The translations under genes and the position numbers were made by a program. The notes under the pieces are model-generated. The model was not told where the DNA came from, searched no databases, and saw only the letters and a list, made by a program, of their open reading frames with translations. Below, piece by piece: positions 7,805 through 14,620 of a stretch of 25,466 nt of DNA; the stretch's first letter is position 1, and every line of letters starts with the position of its first letter. The stretch lies in the NCBI GenBank assembly GCA_030696435.1, contig JAUYSF010000097.1:1-25466 (forward strand), written 5' to 3'. This DNA is from Desulfoprunum sp. (GTDB lineage: Bacteria > Desulfobacterota > Desulfobulbia > Desulfobulbales > Desulfocapsaceae).

Positions 7805-7834
7805 AACGAAAAGAAGTATGCCATTAAGCAAGCT

Positions 7835-7927
7835 CAGAGTATGGCGAGAGGCCATTTCATCATCCTACGGCTTGAGAAAAAATACGGATCTGAGTGTGTA
7901 CGGCGAGAGTATGAGCGGCAGGCGTAG
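7835..7927 (+). pseudogene. Remnant of an EcsC-family gene (duplicated 3' end, direct repeat copy 2)
   Basis: The frame encodes QSMARGHFIILRLEKKYGSE, continuing CVRREYERQA and a TAG at 7925-7927, which is the C-terminus of the EcsC-family protein at 4826-5605. Bases 7835-7919 match 5516-5600 at 80 of 85 positions. Left of 7835 the similarity stops abruptly and the sequence becomes unrelated AT-rich DNA. Most differences are silent, which suggests descent from a diverged but once functional ecsC allele rather than a recent local copying error. No start or upstream domain is present, so it is non-functional as an EcsC protein. Confidence 0.85.
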
Positions 7928-7959
7928 ACCTTAAAGCCTGACTAATATAAAACCAGAGG

Positions 7960-8646
7960 TCACGGATTGAACCTGTAGCCAGTCCCCCAGAGGGTTTCGA
8001 TATACGCAGGATTGGCCGGATCGGATTCAATCTTCTTGCGAATCTTCTGGATATGTACAGCGATGGTTGCGGTATCTCCATAATATTCATCTCCCCATAT
8101 GGCATCCATCAGCCGCTCCTTTGTGAAAACGGTGTTCGGATGTGAGGCCATAAATACCAGGATCTCGTATTCTTTCGTCGTCAGTTGAACTTCCTTGCTG
8201 TTTACAAAGACCTGGTGGGATGCGGTGTTGATCTCCAACCCCTTGTGCAGTATCGTCTCGTGGTTGTCGGCGCTGCCTTTGAGCCGCTCGTATCGTTTCA
8301 GGTGTGACTTGATCCGCGCCATGAACTCGGCCGGGCTGAACGGTTTGGTCAGATAATCATCGGCCCCGATATCCAAGCCCCTGATCTTATCGATATCCTC
8401 GCTTTTGGCAGAGACGACAATAACCGGGATCTCAAGTTTTTTACGGATTTCTCGAATGATTTCGTAGCCGTTTTTTCCGGGCAGCATCAGGTCGACAACG
8501 ACAATATCAAACCGGCCGGAAACGGCCATTTTCAGGCCGTCTGCTCCGTCATGAACGATCTCTGCCTGATAGCCGTTCAGTTGGAGATAGTCTTTCTCCA
8601 GTTCGGCGATATCCAGATCATCCTCGATGATCAATACTTTTTTCAT
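7960..8646 (-). CDS. OmpR/PhoB-family response regulator
   Basis: This 228-residue regulator has a receiver domain (about 1-118) with E8-D9-D10, phospho-acceptor D52, S79 and K101, and a C-terminal OmpR-type winged helix (about 130-228) with TTKEYEILVFMASHPNTVFT, TIAVHIQKIRKKIE and the wing YIETLWGTGYRF. GAGGA precedes the ATG at 8646. The gene starts inside the last 29 bases of the sensor kinase, so the two are translationally coupled and form a cognate pair. It should bind direct repeats as a dimer; the phased array at 10704-10765 upstream of the operon is the obvious candidate site. The inducing signal is unknown. Confidence 0.95.
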   Translation of the reverse strand: MKKVLIIEDDLDIAELEKDYLQLNGYQAEIVHDGADGLKMAVSGRFDIVVVDLMLPGKNGYEIIREIRKKLEIPVIVVSAKSEDIDKIRGLDIGADDYLTKPFSPAEFMARIKSHLKRYERLKGSADNHETILHKGLEINTASHQVFVNSKEVQLTTKEYEILVFMASHPNTVFTKERLMDAIWGDEYYGDTATIAVHIQKIRKKIESDPANPAYIETLWGTGYRFNP

Positions 8647-9799
8647 CGGTGTCCTCTGTCTCGATGCTTTCAGGCAGCATAATGGTAAAGCATGTTCCTT
8701 CGTCTTTATGGCTCGTTACTTTGACCTCACCACCATGGGCCTGGACCAATTCCTTGGTGATTGCCAGCCCCAGGCCTGTACCTTTGTAATCCTTGGCGCG
8801 TTCCGTGTCGATCCGGTAGAAACGATCGAAAATATGTGGAAGTTTATCTTCCGGAATGCCTGGCCCGTTATCCTCGATATCAATGGCAATCCAGTCGTCC
8901 CGCCTGTACAGCTTTACCCGCAGGGAAAGCCCTTGATCCGGTCCATGTCCTACCGCATTACGGACGATGTTGTTGATGGCCTGGTAAAAGCGTTTGGCAT
9001 CTAGAGAGACATACGGATCATCCAGCAACTCATCATGAAACCCGAACTGTATCTGCCGATCTACCAGTTCAAGTTGGTACTCCTCCATTATATCGGTGAG
9101 GTACTTGCGAATACAGACCCTCGCAAAGTGAAATTCCAATTTTTGCATGTCGAGTTTGGAAAACAGAAACAGATCGTCGATGAGCCGGTTGAGGTAATCG
9201 ACGTTATGATGGATGATCTTGAGATATTTATCCCGTTTTTCAGGGGACGAGGCCGGGCCTTCAAGCAGTGCCTCTATATATCCCTGGATCGAGGTGATGG
9301 GGGTTTTCAGGTCATGGGAGATATTGGCAATCAGGTTTTTTCGGTTTTCCTCGTATTCGGCCTTCATTTTTTCGCCCTGCTGCAGCTTGCGGGCCATTTC
9401 GTTAAAAGAGGTGATCAATAGCCCGAGGTCGTTAGGGATATTGCACTGGACACGGACATCATAATTGCCCTCGGCAATCTCATCCACCCCCTGCCTCAGT
9501 TCCACAATGGGAGTGATGATTCTCTTCTCCAACCGCAGCAGAAAGATGAACTGTACGATCTCCTTGATGATAATCAATACGGCAAAACATATGCCTACCG
9601 CCTTGAAGCCGGCCCAATTGAACAGCAGGTAAAGAATGATCAGATTGAAAAGGAAGACCGCCGGTCGGGCATAGCGGAACCAGCGATGATACTGCATAAA
9701 TTCACGGTGATGCCGATGGAAGTGGCCATGGAGCTTCTTGTGAAGCTCGCATCGTTCTGCGTCTACCTGGTTCATCCACTCGTCGTTGTCGCAGCGCAT
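8618..9799 (-). CDS. HAMP sensor histidine kinase with His-rich N-terminus and minimal periplasmic region
   Basis: The ATG at 9799 is preferred (TGGGGT upstream); an in-frame GTG at 9841 would add 14 residues. The 393-residue protein starts with a cytoplasmic segment rich in histidine (HKKLHGHFHRHHREFMQYH, about 20-38), then two membrane helices (about 47-63 and 66-88) joined by only a few residues, a HAMP domain (about 90-145), HisKA with SHDLKTP and H162, and a HATPase with N281, DNGPGIP (310-316) and GTGLGL (340-345). With no periplasmic sensor domain it probably senses within the membrane or cytoplasm. The His cluster could bind a metal; that is inference. It overlaps the regulator gene by 29 bases and lies 75 bases after the Cys/His-rich protein gene. 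Confidence 0.93.
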   Translation of the reverse strand: MRCDNDEWMNQVDAERCELHKKLHGHFHRHHREFMQYHRWFRYARPAVFLFNLIILYLLFNWAGFKAVGICFAVLIIIKEIVQFIFLLRLEKRIITPIVELRQGVDEIAEGNYDVRVQCNIPNDLGLLITSFNEMARKLQQGEKMKAEYEENRKNLIANISHDLKTPITSIQGYIEALLEGPASSPEKRDKYLKIIHHNVDYLNRLIDDLFLFSKLDMQKLEFHFARVCIRKYLTDIMEEYQLELVDRQIQFGFHDELLDDPYVSLDAKRFYQAINNIVRNAVGHGPDQGLSLRVKLYRRDDWIAIDIEDNGPGIPEDKLPHIFDRFYRIDTERAKDYKGTGLGLAITKELVQAHGGEVKVTSHKDEGTCFTIMLPESIETEDTDEKSIDHRG

Positions 9800-9874
9800 G
9801 ATGATTACCCCAAATATCTTTTGTTTACTTCGGGGACGCACAATGCAGCAGCATCATGCGTCCCTTGTTTCATG

Positions 9875-10522
9875 TTACCAGGCAAACTGCACTTCGGCAG
9901 TTGCTGCCAAGCTATGCGCCTTGCTCTCTGCGTCTTGCGCCCTACCGTCCAGGTTCACAGTGAGTTTGTCGATGGTGTGTTTCTCGTTGACGGTTACTAC
10001 CACGAGGCCATTCAACATCTCAACGTTTTGGCAGCCCTGCATGCCGCCGCAATCGGGGTGGCTAGCATGCTTTTGCTGCATTTTCTCCCGCAGCATGGTC
10101 TTTATCTCGTCGGGGACGTCATTTAAATTGAGCGATATTACGGCTGCCCCATTTGGCTGATCTTCCACCTTCAGGCTGCTCAGAATGCCGAGGGCTGTAG
10201 AAATCCGGTGAAACACTCCCTTGATTCCACGACAGTGGGCTGTGTCCTGCCGTCCATGGAACGATTTCCACATCGTACACGGACAATGATCACCTGTCAG
10301 AGTGAATTCTGTTGTGCTTTCCCTGGTTAAATCCTCGCCGTTCATGTTCATTTTTGCCGAAACATTGGCCTTAACTTTCCCCGCTTCGTCTTTTTCAAAC
10401 TTGTTTTGCAGGGAAAATACCGTTTCCTGATCTTTCTGGACACCGACCGTAATACTACCGTCGATCTTTGCCATGTTCTTCATGGTCCTGGCCACATCGT
10501 ACAACAACTTGATCTTTTTCAT
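9875..10522 (-). CDS. Unrecognised Cys/His-rich soluble protein, first gene of the kinase operon
   Basis: The ATG at 10522 follows AGGA at good spacing; an upstream in-frame start at 10576 would add 18 residues. The 215-residue product (MKKIKLLYDVARTMKNM...) has no signal peptide or membrane helix, so it is probably cytoplasmic. The N-terminal half looks beta-rich (DGSITVGVQKDQETVFSLQ, VKANVSAKMNMNGE). The middle has Cys and His in metal-site-like groups: DHCPC (C80, C82), H89, H96-C97 and H105, then KHASHPDCGGMQGC (H152, H155, C158, C164). A beta-type C-terminus follows (GLVVVTVNEKHTIDKLTVNL). I do not recognise the family. Its place ahead of a His-rich sensor kinase and regulator suggests a signal-binding, metal-binding or redox accessory role. 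That is inference only. Confidence 0.8.
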   Translation of the reverse strand: MKKIKLLYDVARTMKNMAKIDGSITVGVQKDQETVFSLQNKFEKDEAGKVKANVSAKMNMNGEDLTRESTTEFTLTGDHCPCTMWKSFHGRQDTAHCRGIKGVFHRISTALGILSSLKVEDQPNGAAVISLNLNDVPDEIKTMLREKMQQKHASHPDCGGMQGCQNVEMLNGLVVVTVNEKHTIDKLTVNLDGRAQDAESKAHSLAATAEVQFAW

Positions 10523-10689
10523 ACAATAATCCTCTTGGTTATGAGCCTCTTGCAAGAGTCCAACATTAATGCTCATCCCAGCTACTCACGAGCAGAGATG
10601 TTTTGTGATTTCATCACGATATCCGGCCACAATGAAATTTTCGAATATCACTGTGCGATTCTTTTGCAAGAAGCTCTTTTGATGCGATT

Positions 10690-10765
10690 ACTATACGAAA
10701 CGATTCTAAACTGGTTCTAAAGGGGATATAAATTTTTCATAAAGATTCATAAAGCGTTTATTAAA
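10690..10765 (-). promoter_or_regulatory. Phased operator array and promoter of the kinase operon
   Basis: On the + strand six units end in TAAA at 10710, 10721, 10732, 10743, 10753 and 10765 (TTCTAAA, TTCTAAA, ATATAAA, TCATAAA, TCATAAA, TATTAAA), with spacings 11, 11, 11, 10 and 12. Read leftward, the array ends 8 bases before TATAGT (10695-10690), a good -10 hexamer, while the -35 position has no consensus and is covered by two units. This is the layout of an OmpR/PhoB-type activated promoter. It faces the operon starting at 10522, leaving a leader of about 160 bases. Confidence 0.65.
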
Positions 10766-11062
10766 GCTTCAATGTTTATGAAAATTGGGGTTGCGTGAAA
10801 TGTTGCTTAGAGGAAGGAGGCGATCTAATCTCCGGTTGCCCTGCTGGGTGATATGGTGGGAGATGCCGGCAGCAATGATATATGCAATACGACCCATGTT
10901 ATTGTAATTATAGAAAATATATTGGATAGTCAATGTGAATTAAGCATAGGGGCCTCAGGAAATACAGGGGAATTTATCGAACAGAGGAAGGCAAATGAGG
11001 CTCAGGCCGTCGGCTAACCTCAATGTACCAGTGACGATGGAGAGTAATGCTGTTGGAGGGGT

Positions 11063-11085
11063 GGAGGCTATACGTGCTAGCCTCC
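11063..11085. repeat. Perfect 8-bp stem hairpin downstream of the CBS gene
   Basis: GGAGGCTA (11063-11070) and TAGCCTCC (11078-11085) are perfect inverted repeats around a 7-base loop. Neither side is followed by a T-run, so it is not a classic terminator, but it could protect or end the 3' side of the leftward nuo/CBS transcript. Confidence 0.6.
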
Positions 11086-11095
11086 AAGGCTTTAG

Positions 11096-11117
11096 CTTTT
11101 CAGAAACTTTTCAGAAA
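11096..11117. repeat. Two tandem 11-bp repeats
   Basis: CTTTTCAGAAA occurs at 11096-11106 and again, exactly, at 11107-11117. An 11-bp tandem period is one helical turn and is common in winged-helix regulator sites. Confidence 0.8.
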
Positions 11118-11164
11118 CGTTTACACGGTGTGTGTGGCAGAGCGGCAAACAGGACCGGCAGGTA

Positions 11165-11605
11165 TCAGGCGGGATATTTTCCTTCGATATATTCCTTCAG
11201 GTATTGAATCTCGACATGTTTTTCCTTGAGCTGGGCCTTGACCACATCGCCGATAGATATAAGACCGAGTAATTTGCCTTTTTCGAGAATGGGGATATGG
11301 CGAATCCGATTTTCGGTCATGACCGTCTGGATATAATCAATCTCGTCTTCCTTCTTCGCGACGATCATCTCTTTGCTCATGAATTGGCTGACCTTGGCCT
11401 GGTGGATATTGTCGAGGTCGGTGTGTACGGCCTTGAGGATGTCATTGGGGGCCAAGATTCCTTTTATATGATCGTGTTCGTCAACAACGATCAGGGAGCC
11501 GACCTTGTTGGCAAAAAACAAGGCAATAGCCTCAAGCACAGTGCTGTCCAGAAGGGTGGTAATAACCCGGCTTCCTTTTACTGCCAGAATGTCTTGTACT
11601 TTCAT
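11165..11605 (-). CDS. Tandem CBS-domain protein
   Basis: The ATG at 11605 follows AGGAGG; an in-frame start at 11674 would overlap nuoN and is unlikely. The 146-residue protein is essentially two CBS domains. The first (about 4-60) contains VLEAIALFFANKVGSLIVVDEHDHIKG with ILAPNDIL; the second (about 72-130) contains MVTENRIRHIPILE-type sequence (written VMTENRIRHIPILEKGKLLG) and LISIGDVVK. A charged helix follows. Paired CBS domains (Bateman modules) usually bind adenosine nucleotides or related ligands and report energy status. It lies 58 bases after nuoN on the same strand and no terminator is seen between them, so it is probably transcribed with the nuo operon. A regulatory link to complex I is inference. 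Confidence 0.9.
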   Translation of the reverse strand: MKVQDILAVKGSRVITTLLDSTVLEAIALFFANKVGSLIVVDEHDHIKGILAPNDILKAVHTDLDNIHQAKVSQFMSKEMIVAKKEDEIDYIQTVMTENRIRHIPILEKGKLLGLISIGDVVKAQLKEKHVEIQYLKEYIEGKYPA

Positions 11606-11663
11606 GTTAGAGGCTCCTCCTGGAGGGCAAGGTCGGACGAATGATAGCTCTGCATAATCAAAC

Positions 11664-13079
11664 TCAGATCGCAATCGGGAACAGGCTTATGGCAAAGACA
11701 CAGGCTGCAAGAATAAGGGTGCAGACCGGGGCGAAGGGAGATCCGACGATTTCAAACGGATCAGTCGCCTCATGGAAATACATGGAGATAATCAACCGCA
11801 GATAGTACCACATAGAGAGGATACTGCTGACGATTCCTAATACGGCCAAGGTAGTCTGGCCGGCCTGGAAGGCAGTGGTGATGATATAGAGTTTTCCCAT
11901 AAAACCGGCGGTGGGTGGGATGCCGGCCATGGACAGGAGAAAAATGGTGATTGCCGCGGCTGAATAGGGCCGGACTTTAGCCAGCCCTTTGAAATCGTCG
12001 AAGGTGCTGCGTTGTTCATCTTTACCACCCAGGTAAGAGAGCGCGGCAAAGATCCCCAAGGTACTGGCGGCATAGGCGGCCAGATAAAAGAGGATGATGT
12101 GGCCTGAAATAGTATTGCTGCTGACGGCAATAACTGCGATCAGCAGATAACCGGTATGGACGATGCCCGAGGCAGCGAGCATTCTCTTGAGGCTGTTTTG
12201 GCCAATAGCGATAAGGTTGCCGGCAAAAAGGGTAAAGACCGTGATATAGAAAAGACCGTCAAGCCAGAAATCCTTGAGACCGACATCGAGAATGAGAAAG
12301 TTGGCCAGTACCGCGAATATCGCGGTCTTGAGGGCAGTGGCCATAAAACCGGTCACCGGTACCGAGGCACCGTCGTAGACATCAACCACCCAGGCATGGA
12401 AGGGAAAGGCCGCAATTTTGAACATAAGGGCAAAGAGTATGAAGAAGACCCCGGCGAGGAGGGCAGGGCTCTGCACAAGTCCCTTTGCTGCGATGAAACT
12501 GGCGATGGCCTCAAAACCGGTACTTTTTACGGCCCCATAGATCAGGGCGGCGCCCATGGTGAAAAAAGCTCCGGCAAAGGCCCCGAGCATCAAGTACTTG
12601 AGCACGGCCTCAGCGCTGGTAACGCTCTTACGGTTGTATCCGACCAGGACATAAATCGAGAGGGAAACGATTTCCAGTGAGATAAAGACGGTTATCAGTT
12701 CATGGGCCATCGTTAAGAGAAGCATGCCAAAGGTGGCAAAGATCATCAGGCAGTAGAATTCCAAGGTGCAGAAGGAGTTCAGCCGGAAATAGGAAGTCGA
12801 ACTCATTGCCGTGAAAAATCCACAGGCCAGGATGATGAGTGCTGCTACCTTGGTGAATTCGTTGGTGACCAGCATACCGTGAAATAAGGCGGTATAGGGT
12901 GCCAGATTATCGGGACCTGCCGGGAGAAGCTGCATGACAAAGGCAAGGGCAAAGACGCCCATGCTGAATACGGCAGCGACTTCAAGGTGGATTTTCTCGA
13001 AGGCCGCCAGCAGCATCAGGATGATAGCACCGAAACCAACTATGCCTAATGGGAGTAAGGGAACGATATCACAGGTCAT
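11664..13079 (-). CDS. nuoN: NADH-quinone oxidoreductase subunit N
   Basis: This 471-residue membrane protein is one of three antiporter-like proton-pumping subunits of complex I. It has about 14 hydrophobic segments. SLEIVSLSIYVLVGYNR carries the conserved TM5 glutamate (E136), and FKIAAFPFHAWVVDVYDGAS carries the TM7 lysine (K221); later come KRMLAASGIVHTGYLL and the SMAGIPPTAGFMGK loop. Length is near the usual 480. TGAGGA precedes the ATG at 13079. It follows nuoM after 10 bases and is the last structural gene of the nuo series. Confidence 0.96.
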   Translation of the reverse strand: MTCDIVPLLPLGIVGFGAIILMLLAAFEKIHLEVAAVFSMGVFALAFVMQLLPAGPDNLAPYTALFHGMLVTNEFTKVAALIILACGFFTAMSSTSYFRLNSFCTLEFYCLMIFATFGMLLLTMAHELITVFISLEIVSLSIYVLVGYNRKSVTSAEAVLKYLMLGAFAGAFFTMGAALIYGAVKSTGFEAIASFIAAKGLVQSPALLAGVFFILFALMFKIAAFPFHAWVVDVYDGASVPVTGFMATALKTAIFAVLANFLILDVGLKDFWLDGLFYITVFTLFAGNLIAIGQNSLKRMLAASGIVHTGYLLIAVIAVSSNTISGHIILFYLAAYAASTLGIFAALSYLGGKDEQRSTFDDFKGLAKVRPYSAAAITIFLLSMAGIPPTAGFMGKLYIITTAFQAGQTTLAVLGIVSSILSMWYYLRLIISMYFHEATDPFEIVGSPFAPVCTLILAACVFAISLFPIAI

Positions 13080-13089
13080 TGATCAATCC

Positions 13090-14607
13090 TCATTTCTGCT
13101 CCGGAACGTGCCCTTTTTCAAGGACAGGGTAGTTGGCCACTTGAGCGGCTGGACGTACGAAGGCAATCTGTTCTTTCGCCGCAGGCTCTATCTTGGCGAT
13201 AAATGGTTGCGGATAAATACCCATGATGAGGATCAACAGAATCACAGGTAGGAAGGCCAGGGCCTCAATGCCTGTGAGATCCTTGAATCCGGCAGTCCGA
13301 TCGTTGGTCTTCTCGAAAAAGACCCGTTGAAACATCCAGAGCATGTAGCAGACCCCGATAATGAGTGTGGTTCCTGCCAGCACACCGATTGCCGTATGAA
13401 ATTTAACGGCACCGAGAATAATAAGAAATTCACCGATGAAGCCACTGGTGCCGGGAAGCCCTACCGAGGCCAGCAGGGCAACGGCAAAAAAGAAGGCAAA
13501 GATCGGAGCCTGGCGGGCGATCCCGCCGAGTTCTTCGATATTTCGGGTCTGCATCCGTTCCTCCAGCATGCCGGCAAAGAGAAAAAGTACGCCGGTACTT
13601 GTGGCATGGGCAACTATCTGAAAAATGGTGCCGGTAAGGGCCTGGATGTTCATACAGAAAACACCAAGAGCCAGGATGCCCATATGCGAGGCAGATGAAA
13701 AGGCCAGCAATCTCTTAATATCTTTCTGACCAATAGCAGCGATACCGCAGTAGATCATGCCGATTACGCCGGAACAGGCCAGCAGGAGAGCATACCGGGC
13801 AAACTCCGCCTCGAAGGTCGGGATAACATAACGGATGACGGCATAGACACCGATCTTGGCCATGATCGCCGAAAGCACGAAGGTCGTGGCGGGTGGGGCC
13901 TCGGTGTAGGCATCAGGGAGCCAGGTGTGCAGCGGGAAAAGCGGGATCTTGATGGCGAAGGCCAGCATGAATCCGGTGAAGGCCAGTACAGCAGCACCAC
14001 CATGCAGTTCGAGCCCGGCCAGTTTTGCAGCGGAAAAGGACCACTCGCCAAACTGAGTGTGATAGACAACGCCGAGGTAGATGATCGCCGCCAGCATCAA
14101 CAGCGATCCGGCGACGGTGTAGAGCATGATTTTGATAGTGGCCGGCAGTCTTTTGGGGCCGCCATAGATACCGATCATAAAAAAGATCGGTAGGAGCATC
14201 AATTCCCAGAAGATATAAAAAAGCACCAGATCACCGGCACAGATGGCCCCGGCCATTGCCCCTTGGGTGATGAGAAGGTTGGCGTAGCAGCCTTTCGACT
14301 GGTTGGTCATGACCAGAAAAACCAGGGGGTAGAGCACGGCCCCGGTCAACAGGACGAAAAGGCTGATACCGTCAACTCCGAGATTGTAGCTGATTCCCAA
14401 GGAGGGGAGGAGGTCGCGGATTTCACTGAACTCCATGCCGCCTGCCCCGGAAAAACCAAAGTAGAGCCGTATGCCGAGTATCAGGATAATACCCGATGCT
14501 ACAAGGCCCGTGCCTCGGGCCGCACCTTGACTCGCAGGGAGCAGCAGGAGCACCAGGCCTACCAGGATGGGCAGGAAGATCATGGTGGAAAGAACATGCT
14601 CAAACAT
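13090..14607 (-). CDS. nuoM: NADH-quinone oxidoreductase subunit M
   Basis: A 505-residue antiporter-like complex I subunit of the proton-pumping arm. Key conserved features are YIFWELMLLPIFFMIGIYGG with the TM5 glutamate E135, AFAIKIPLFPLHTWLPDAY with the TM7 lysine K220, the discontinuous-helix region KRLLAFSSASHMGILALG, and GLPGTSGFIGEF near the C-terminal third. Length matches the family (about 500). AAGGAG precedes the start ATG at 14607. It lies 13 bases after nuoL and 10 bases before nuoN. Confidence 0.97.
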   Translation of the reverse strand: MFEHVLSTMIFLPILVGLVLLLLPASQGAARGTGLVASGIILILGIRLYFGFSGAGGMEFSEIRDLLPSLGISYNLGVDGISLFVLLTGAVLYPLVFLVMTNQSKGCYANLLITQGAMAGAICAGDLVLFYIFWELMLLPIFFMIGIYGGPKRLPATIKIMLYTVAGSLLMLAAIIYLGVVYHTQFGEWSFSAAKLAGLELHGGAAVLAFTGFMLAFAIKIPLFPLHTWLPDAYTEAPPATTFVLSAIMAKIGVYAVIRYVIPTFEAEFARYALLLACSGVIGMIYCGIAAIGQKDIKRLLAFSSASHMGILALGVFCMNIQALTGTIFQIVAHATSTGVLFLFAGMLEERMQTRNIEELGGIARQAPIFAFFFAVALLASVGLPGTSGFIGEFLIILGAVKFHTAIGVLAGTTLIIGVCYMLWMFQRVFFEKTNDRTAGFKDLTGIEALAFLPVILLILIMGIYPQPFIAKIEPAAKEQIAFVRPAAQVANYPVLEKGHVPEQK

Positions 14608-14620
14608 TCTTGCTCCTTAG

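Larger units (their letters stand above)
10766..11164. other. Non-coding region between the kinase operon promoter and the CBS gene
   Basis: I see no convincing gene here. The region is AT-rich on its left side. It contains a perfect 8-bp stem hairpin (11063-11085) and an 11-bp tandem repeat (11096-11117), described separately. A small rightward frame at 10995-11207 has no recognisable content and runs into the CBS gene. Confidence 0.6.

Noticed and set aside
7724..7927. A 67-codon plus-strand frame joining unrelated sequence to the ecsC tail
   Set aside because: The N-terminal half is low-information intergenic sequence and the start has no good ribosome site. Only the ecsC-derived tail is meaningful, so I recorded it as a remnant, not as a gene.
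10704..10765. Phased TAAA repeats considered as a CRISPR array
   Set aside because: Units are about 11 bp with no spacers of 30 bp or more and no cas genes nearby; the layout fits a regulator operator.
10995..11207. A 70-codon plus-strand frame before the CBS gene
   Set aside because: No recognisable content; it contains the hairpin and tandem repeat and runs into the 3' end of the CBS gene on the other strand.
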